Shown here piece by piece: positions 59,792-64,000 of a DNA stretch of 64,000 nt (position 1 is its first letter; every line of letters begins with the position of its first letter). Source of the stretch: Eubacterium sp. Its GTDB lineage: Bacteria > Bacillota > Clostridia > Lachnospirales > Lachnospiraceae. The notes beneath the pieces are model-generated. The model did no database searches, was not told the origin of the DNA, and saw only the letters and a program-made list of their open reading frames with translations. The position numbers and the translations under genes were made by a program. The stretch covers positions 1 to 64,000 of the forward strand of contig JAGBBZ010000023.1 of assembly GCA_017938215.1 (NCBI GenBank), given 5' to 3'.

Positions 59792-61315
59792 ATGAATGCA
59801 AAAAAACATATTTTTTATCGAGGCAGTTTGAGCTTCTGTAATTATTCTTGTAGTTATTGTCCGTTTTCGAAAGGAAAAGGTAGTGAGCGGCAGTTACAAC
59901 AAGATAGAGAGGAACTGACTCGGTTTGTGGACCAGTTGAAAGTAAGTGAGTTTCGAGGTGCTGTACAGATTGTGCCTTATGGGGAGGCACTGATACATGA
60001 CTATTATTGGGAGGCTTTGGCATGCATGAGCAGGATTCCCGGCGTGGAAGCGGTTGGTGCGCAGACAAATCTGAGTTTTCCGGTGGAACGGATGCTTTCG
60101 ATATATCGAGAAGCAGGTGGCAAGGTGGAAAAGTTACGTTTATGGGGGACGTTTCATCCAGAGATGGTTTCGATAGAACAATTCCTTATGACCTGTGCTG
60201 CCCTGGGACAGGAAGGAGTAAGTTTTTGCGTAGGAAGTGTCGGTGTTCCGGGAAATATTTCATTGCTTCAAGAATTGCGTAGTAAACTGGACTCATCTGT
60301 ATATCTATGGATCAATAAGATGGATGGTTTGGGGCGAAATTATACGGAAAAAGAAGTGGAAGAACTTTGTGAAATAGATGAATATTTTGAACTGGAATTA
60401 CAACATCATAAAGCAGATGCGAAAAAGTGTAATACAGCGATTTTTGTGGATTCACGTGGGGAATGTCATCCTTGTAATATGTGTCGAAATAGTGTTGGAA
60501 ATATATACGATACATCTCTGAAACGGTTGTTTCGCGAGTGCGGAAAAAGAAAGGCTTGCAAGAAAAAAGAATGTGAGTGCTATCTTGCTTATGGTAATCG
60601 AAGAGATTTGGAAGAATTGGTGTTCTTTCAACCTTATCCGGCCTTTCGAATCCCTGTGTATAAAAAAGCTATTTTCTTTGATGTGGATGGTACACTTGTG
60701 GCAGAGGAAGAGAAGGAACTTTCCGAAAAGAAAGCGGCTTGGATACGAAAATTAGCAATGCACAGCGATATTTACCTTGCCACCTCTCTTCCCTATGAAG
60801 ATGCAATGCGTAAAATGAAGCCAGTAGCATCTTTGGTTTCTGGTGGTGTGTTCGCGGGAGGCGGAAGAGTACGAATACAAATGAAAGAGAGTGAAATGGT
60901 TTTTTGGGATCGAGTGGCATCCATTCACGAAGAGGTTATGCCTTTTGTAGAACGATTGCGAAGTACGTATGTATTTCGGATTCATACATATAAAAGAGGA
61001 CAGAAACTTTATAAAATAGTATTAAACTTTTGGGTGGATGAATTACCGAAGCAGATGTTAAAGGATATAGGGAAGTTACGTAAGGTCTGCCATGTGATGA
61101 TAGAAGATAATAAGGTGGAATTAACCGCAAAAGGCGCCAGTAAATTGGCGGGGATTCAACGAATATGCGAGAAGCTTACAATGTCCTTGGACGATATCGC
61201 TGTATTTGGAAACTCAGAGGCAGATTTGGAAATGATACGTGAGGTGCCATTTTCTGTGGCAGCAGCAGGGAGTTGTAAGGCGGTAAAGGAAGTGGCGAAG
61301 ATCGTGCTGGAATGA
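59792..61315 (+). CDS. STM4011 family radical SAM protein fused to a HAD phosphatase domain
   Basis: 507 residues. N-terminal radical SAM domain: HIFYRGSLSFCNYSCSYCPF gives CxxxCxxC at residues 16-23, followed by PYGEALIHDYYWEALACMSR and a Cys-rich end (CHPCNMC, then ACKKKECECYL) like a SPASM/Twitch auxiliary-cluster region up to about residue 275. From about residue 289 a HAD domain starts with KAIFFDVDGTLVAEEEKELS (motif I) and ends with ELTAKGASKLAGIQRICEKL and IAVFGNSEADLEMI (motif IV), Cof type. The fusion joins a radical SAM step and a phosphatase-like step. Last gene of the cassette. Confidence 0.87.
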   Translation: MNAKKHIFYRGSLSFCNYSCSYCPFSKGKGSERQLQQDREELTRFVDQLKVSEFRGAVQIVPYGEALIHDYYWEALACMSRIPGVEAVGAQTNLSFPVERMLSIYREAGGKVEKLRLWGTFHPEMVSIEQFLMTCAALGQEGVSFCVGSVGVPGNISLLQELRSKLDSSVYLWINKMDGLGRNYTEKEVEELCEIDEYFELELQHHKADAKKCNTAIFVDSRGECHPCNMCRNSVGNIYDTSLKRLFRECGKRKACKKKECECYLAYGNRRDLEELVFFQPYPAFRIPVYKKAIFFDVDGTLVAEEEKELSEKKAAWIRKLAMHSDIYLATSLPYEDAMRKMKPVASLVSGGVFAGGGRVRIQMKESEMVFWDRVASIHEEVMPFVERLRSTYVFRIHTYKRGQKLYKIVLNFWVDELPKQMLKDIGKLRKVCHVMIEDNKVELTAKGASKLAGIQRICEKLTMSLDDIAVFGNSEADLEMIREVPFSVAAAGSCKAVKEVAKIVLE

Positions 61316-61337
61316 GGACTTTGGAAGGAGAATAAGT

Positions 61338-64000
61338 ATGAAAAAGGAGGAATGTTGTATGAGAAACAGGAGAAGTACAGCATATGTGATTTTTTGTGTG
61401 GCAACGTTTTTTGTTTTGTCATTGCTTGTGAGTCGGGTGACAGAGGCAGCATCTAAGGTTCTTACGGAAGAAGAGTATGCCACGGTAGTGGAGGAAACGA
61501 TAGGACTGGCGGAGTTTTTTCGAGCCGATGAGGACTTTATCTATGAGGCAAATAGTGGTCTGACCAAAGCACAAACAACGTCTTTGAAAGAAGAGTTATT
61601 GCCGCAGATTTTTGCGTCGGCAAATGCTACGACGGAGGCAGAAAAGGCGGCGGCGATCATCGCCTATGTACGTTTGCATATGACGGTTTATGAAGGAGAG
61701 GAAAGTCCGGATTATGTGAATACGTATGAGATGTTGTGCCAGTACCCGGAAGAAAATGATGGAGCTCTATTTGTAGGAGATGTGTACAATTATACATTAG
61801 CGGTTCGGGATTTGTGTGCGCTGAGTGACATTCCGGTATTTCTTGTAGGGGATGAAAATGCGTATACGTTCCACAATTATCAAATTGTCATGATATATGT
61901 AAATAATCAATGGAAATTCTGTGATGTGTTTGCCAGTTCCACGCTTATGGAGGGAAGTGAGTTATATGCTGCGTTGCATGAAAACTTCCAGCCGGCAAAG
62001 GTGAATTTTGGATATACAGGAGGAAATTCGGTGATTGGCTATGCAGGCAGCATTTACGTAAATGCTACGATGTATGCCATGGAGACAGGAAACAATAATT
62101 TTAATCTGGTGTATGAGAAGGAAAAACAGGCGGTAATTAAAAGGGGAGCGGGTGGTACGGTCATTGCGGATTCTCTTTATTACGGTTCGGATCAGAAAAC
62201 CGATACCGATGGAAAAGTGCCAACAGGCATTTTGACGCGAACGACGATCGATGGTGTAACCAATGGAACTTGGCGATGGACAAGGGCGTATTCTCAGCAC
62301 GGAGTAGTGCTTCAGGGATGGGTGGAAATTGATGGAGAAGAATACAATTTCAGTGAATTTGGAAGTGCTCAGTCCTTGCCGTATTATGAACTTGTAAGAG
62401 AAGAGGCACCGACGGAAGAGGAATTGGCTGCGGTGAATGCGGATGTTAATGATCGTGTAAAGTTGACCTCTGAGATTTGTGATGCCTTACTTGCAGACGA
62501 GACCTTTCAGTTTTTTATGGATTATACGGAAGCGGAATTGGCATATTTAAAAGAAGCAGCTGAGGTGGCAATCACAGAGGAATATGTGGCGATGTTCGAG
62601 CCATCCAATGCCGAAGTTCCAGAGGAAGAGTATACCGATTATATGAAGGCGCAAGGTCTTGTGAACTATTTGAAATATAATGTGGATTACGTCGGTGGTG
62701 TTGTGATGCAAGATGTGTATACAACATTAACAACAAAAAGGGGAACCTGTGCCAATTATAGTGCTGCGTTGATGGAACTTTGCACGTTCCATGATATTCC
62801 GTGTTTTTCCCTTGGAGGAATGCTGAGTAACCAGCGTTCGCCGGAAGGAGAATTACCGGATCATGCCTATAACATTTTAAAACTGGATGGTAAATGGTAC
62901 GTATGTGATCCGACAAATGCCATGGCGATATGGGAGAGTGGTACCACAAGTTATGTAAAGCCGATGAGTTTTCAATATTGTAATTTTATCCAGAAAGGTG
63001 TATATATCAGCCATGAAATGATGCTGAGAGATTTGACTGACCCCATTGCGGCACTTTGCTATGATTTTGATGATGAGGGGAATCTCGGGATCTATTATAT
63101 GAATCGAACAGGGCCGATTGCCAATTACGCGAGTAAGGCATTTTCTACGGATGAAAATGGAAAGCTCCTGCAGAATAATGGTTTTGTGACATGGGAAGAA
63201 AAAGTAGAGACGGAAAAAGGGTACGAAATCTGGATGTATGAAGGGTATGTGCGTCAAGGATATCCAGTATATGGAACCCAGATCATCGATGGAAAACAAT
63301 ACGTATTTCCGAAAGAAAGTGAAAACTTCACCAAGGATATGGTGGGCTATGCAAAGGAAAAAAGTAAGAGCTACTATCAGATTGATTTGATGGAGCGAGG
63401 AGAAATGAACACGTCATTTACTTACACGGGAGAAAATATTTGTCCGGAACCGGTAATTAAGCATGGAGATACGGTGTTGCAGAAAGGTGTAGATTACACG
63501 GTTTCGTATTATAATAATCGCACAGTTACAACAGAAGCTACGGGAAAAGCACGGATGACAGTGGAAGGAATCGGTTCATATTATGACAGCTACGTGGTGC
63601 AGTACGACATTGTTCCGAAGGAAATTACAGAAGCAGACGTGACATTTTCCCAGGAAGAATTTGTGTGGAATATGGACGTGGATAAGGCTGGTGGCTTTTC
63701 CTGGCCGGAGGTGACAGTGAATGCACCGGAAAATGAATACACGGTAAGTTGTACTGGATTTAGTGGAATGACAGAAGGAAAAGTGCTGGTAAAAGGTCGC
63801 TATAATTGCACGGGAACTGTAGAAAAAACATTTCCACTAAAACCAATGGAATTGACGGAGGGAGAGTTCCGGGTAGCCGTGGATTCTACCAATGAATTTG
63901 TTTATAAAAAAGGAGCATGGGAACCAGCTATTACAGTAACTTGGCACGCCGATGATGGCAGTGTATATCGTACGCTGTCCAGTGCAGAATACGATGTAAA
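61338..64000 (+). CDS. Secreted protein with two transglutaminase-like modules (3' end outside window)
   Basis: At least 887 residues; open to the window edge. ATG 61338 (site GGAAGGAG) or ATG 61359 (site AAGGAGG) are both well placed. Signal peptide AYVIFCVATFFVLSLLVSRV, TEAAS. Two transglutaminase-like modules: the first (about 140-200) has Val149 where Cys would be, with His179 and Asp196 kept; the second has the complete triad in KRGTCANYSAALMELC (Cys471), DHAYNILKLDGKWYV (His509) and CDPT (Asp524). After that, repeats of the FTYTG-x-I-P-x-P-V / LQKGVDYTVSYYNN / GIGSYYDSYVVQYDI type, a common Gram-positive surface domain, run to the edge. Located 22 bases after the cassette. Confidence 0.85.
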   Translation, partial: MKKEECCMRNRRSTAYVIFCVATFFVLSLLVSRVTEAASKVLTEEEYATVVEETIGLAEFFRADEDFIYEANSGLTKAQTTSLKEELLPQIFASANATTEAEKAAAIIAYVRLHMTVYEGEESPDYVNTYEMLCQYPEENDGALFVGDVYNYTLAVRDLCALSDIPVFLVGDENAYTFHNYQIVMIYVNNQWKFCDVFASSTLMEGSELYAALHENFQPAKVNFGYTGGNSVIGYAGSIYVNATMYAMETGNNNFNLVYEKEKQAVIKRGAGGTVIADSLYYGSDQKTDTDGKVPTGILTRTTIDGVTNGTWRWTRAYSQHGVVLQGWVEIDGEEYNFSEFGSAQSLPYYELVREEAPTEEELAAVNADVNDRVKLTSEICDALLADETFQFFMDYTEAELAYLKEAAEVAITEEYVAMFEPSNAEVPEEEYTDYMKAQGLVNYLKYNVDYVGGVVMQDVYTTLTTKRGTCANYSAALMELCTFHDIPCFSLGGMLSNQRSPEGELPDHAYNILKLDGKWYVCDPTNAMAIWESGTTSYVKPMSFQYCNFIQKGVYISHEMMLRDLTDPIAALCYDFDDEGNLGIYYMNRTGPIANYASKAFSTDENGKLLQNNGFVTWEEKVETEKGYEIWMYEGYVRQGYPVYGTQIIDGKQYVFPKESENFTKDMVGYAKEKSKSYYQIDLMERGEMNTSFTYTGENICPEPVIKHGDTVLQKGVDYTVSYYNNRTVTTEATGKARMTVEGIGSYYDSYVVQYDIVPKEITEADVTFSQEEFVWNMDVDKAGGFSWPEVTVNAPENEYTVSCTGFSGMTEGKVLVKGRYNCTGTVEKTFPLKPMELTEGEFRVAVDSTNEFVYKKGAWEPAITVTWHADDGSVYRTLSSAEYDV

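Noticed and set aside
1..64000. tRNA or rRNA genes, prophage or integrated element
   Set aside because: I looked for tRNA T-arm patterns, rRNA signatures, integrases, phage structural genes and attachment repeats and saw none apart from the decayed transposase.

Overview
The window looks like a chromosomal stretch of a spore-forming, anaerobic Firmicute, most likely a member of the Lachnospiraceae or close Clostridia. Support for this is inferential but broad: low-to-moderate GC, strong Shine-Dalgarno sites (AGGAGG type), many TTGACA/TATAAT-like promoters, a T-box-controlled tyrS, a long Bacillus/Clostridium-type SRP RNA, sporulation genes (cotJ coat genes, spoVFAB dipicolinate synthase, a gerA-type germination gene with a sigma-G-like promoter), BspA-type leucine-rich-repeat surface proteins, and Lachnospiraceae-type hypothetical families (DUF6128, DUF4250, DUF1700).

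Layout. 1-1130: gene tail, a decayed transposase and two small membrane proteins. 1160-5950: promoter, Tyr T-box, an array of hairpin units, tyrS, a small hydrolase and a BspA-like surface protein. 5950-7031 (minus): coat genes cotJA-cotJB (fused) and cotJC. 7142-10540: small basic membrane peptide, a PadR-regulated envelope-stress-like module (padR, HAAS/DUF4097 protein, LiaF-like protein) and a long rod-shaped structured region. 10590-14270: rpmG-secE-nusG-rplK-rplA and rplJ-rplL with the L10 leader; rpoB does not follow. 14270-16550: direct repeats and two lineage-specific proteins. 16550-19890 (minus): spoVFA-spoVFB-asnB. 19950-20500: SRP RNA and a four-armed inverted-repeat element. 20557-26660: cNMP-fold protein, TPR/acidic-repeat protein, flavin reductase, murA. 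26729-31303: MoxR-DUF58-transglutaminase operon. 31345-33004 (minus): small protein and gerA-type gene. 33147-35369: DUF4250, GNAT, acyl-ACP thioesterase, CvfB. 35375-40131 (minus): nuclease-helicase, PurF-like protein lacking the N-terminal Cys, YhfC. 40280-45109: LRR protein, VanZ protein, GH10-like xylanase homologue. 45236-51369: the conserved yaaO-(kinase)-yaaR-holB-ricT-trmN6-rsmI block, with yaaO frameshifted. 51668-52954 (minus): abrB, Gx transporter, NusG-II protein. 53085-55572: AMP-forming acyl-CoA synthetase and PAP2 phosphatase. 55718-61315: a complete five-gene STM4015-4014-4013-4012-4011-type cassette. 61338-end: secreted transglutaminase-like protein, cut by the window.

The most interesting system is the five-gene cassette: a leucine-rich-repeat protein, an ATP-grasp enzyme, an alkaline-phosphatase/sulfatase-fold hydrolase, a HemN-like radical SAM enzyme and a second radical SAM enzyme that here carries a C-terminal HAD phosphatase. 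The families are recognisable but their pathway and product are, to my knowledge, unknown. The second theme is non-coding: several intergenic regions hold long, perfect, nested inverted repeats (1485-1702, 10210-10400, 12154-12222, 14208-14461, 20310-20500, 51375-51494) that no gene explains. The third is a set of enzyme homologues with altered catalytic residues (PurF-like without Cys, GH10-like without the acid/base Glu, transglutaminase-like with Ser for Cys, a degenerate first transglutaminase module in the last gene). All family calls were made by eye from motifs, without database searches.
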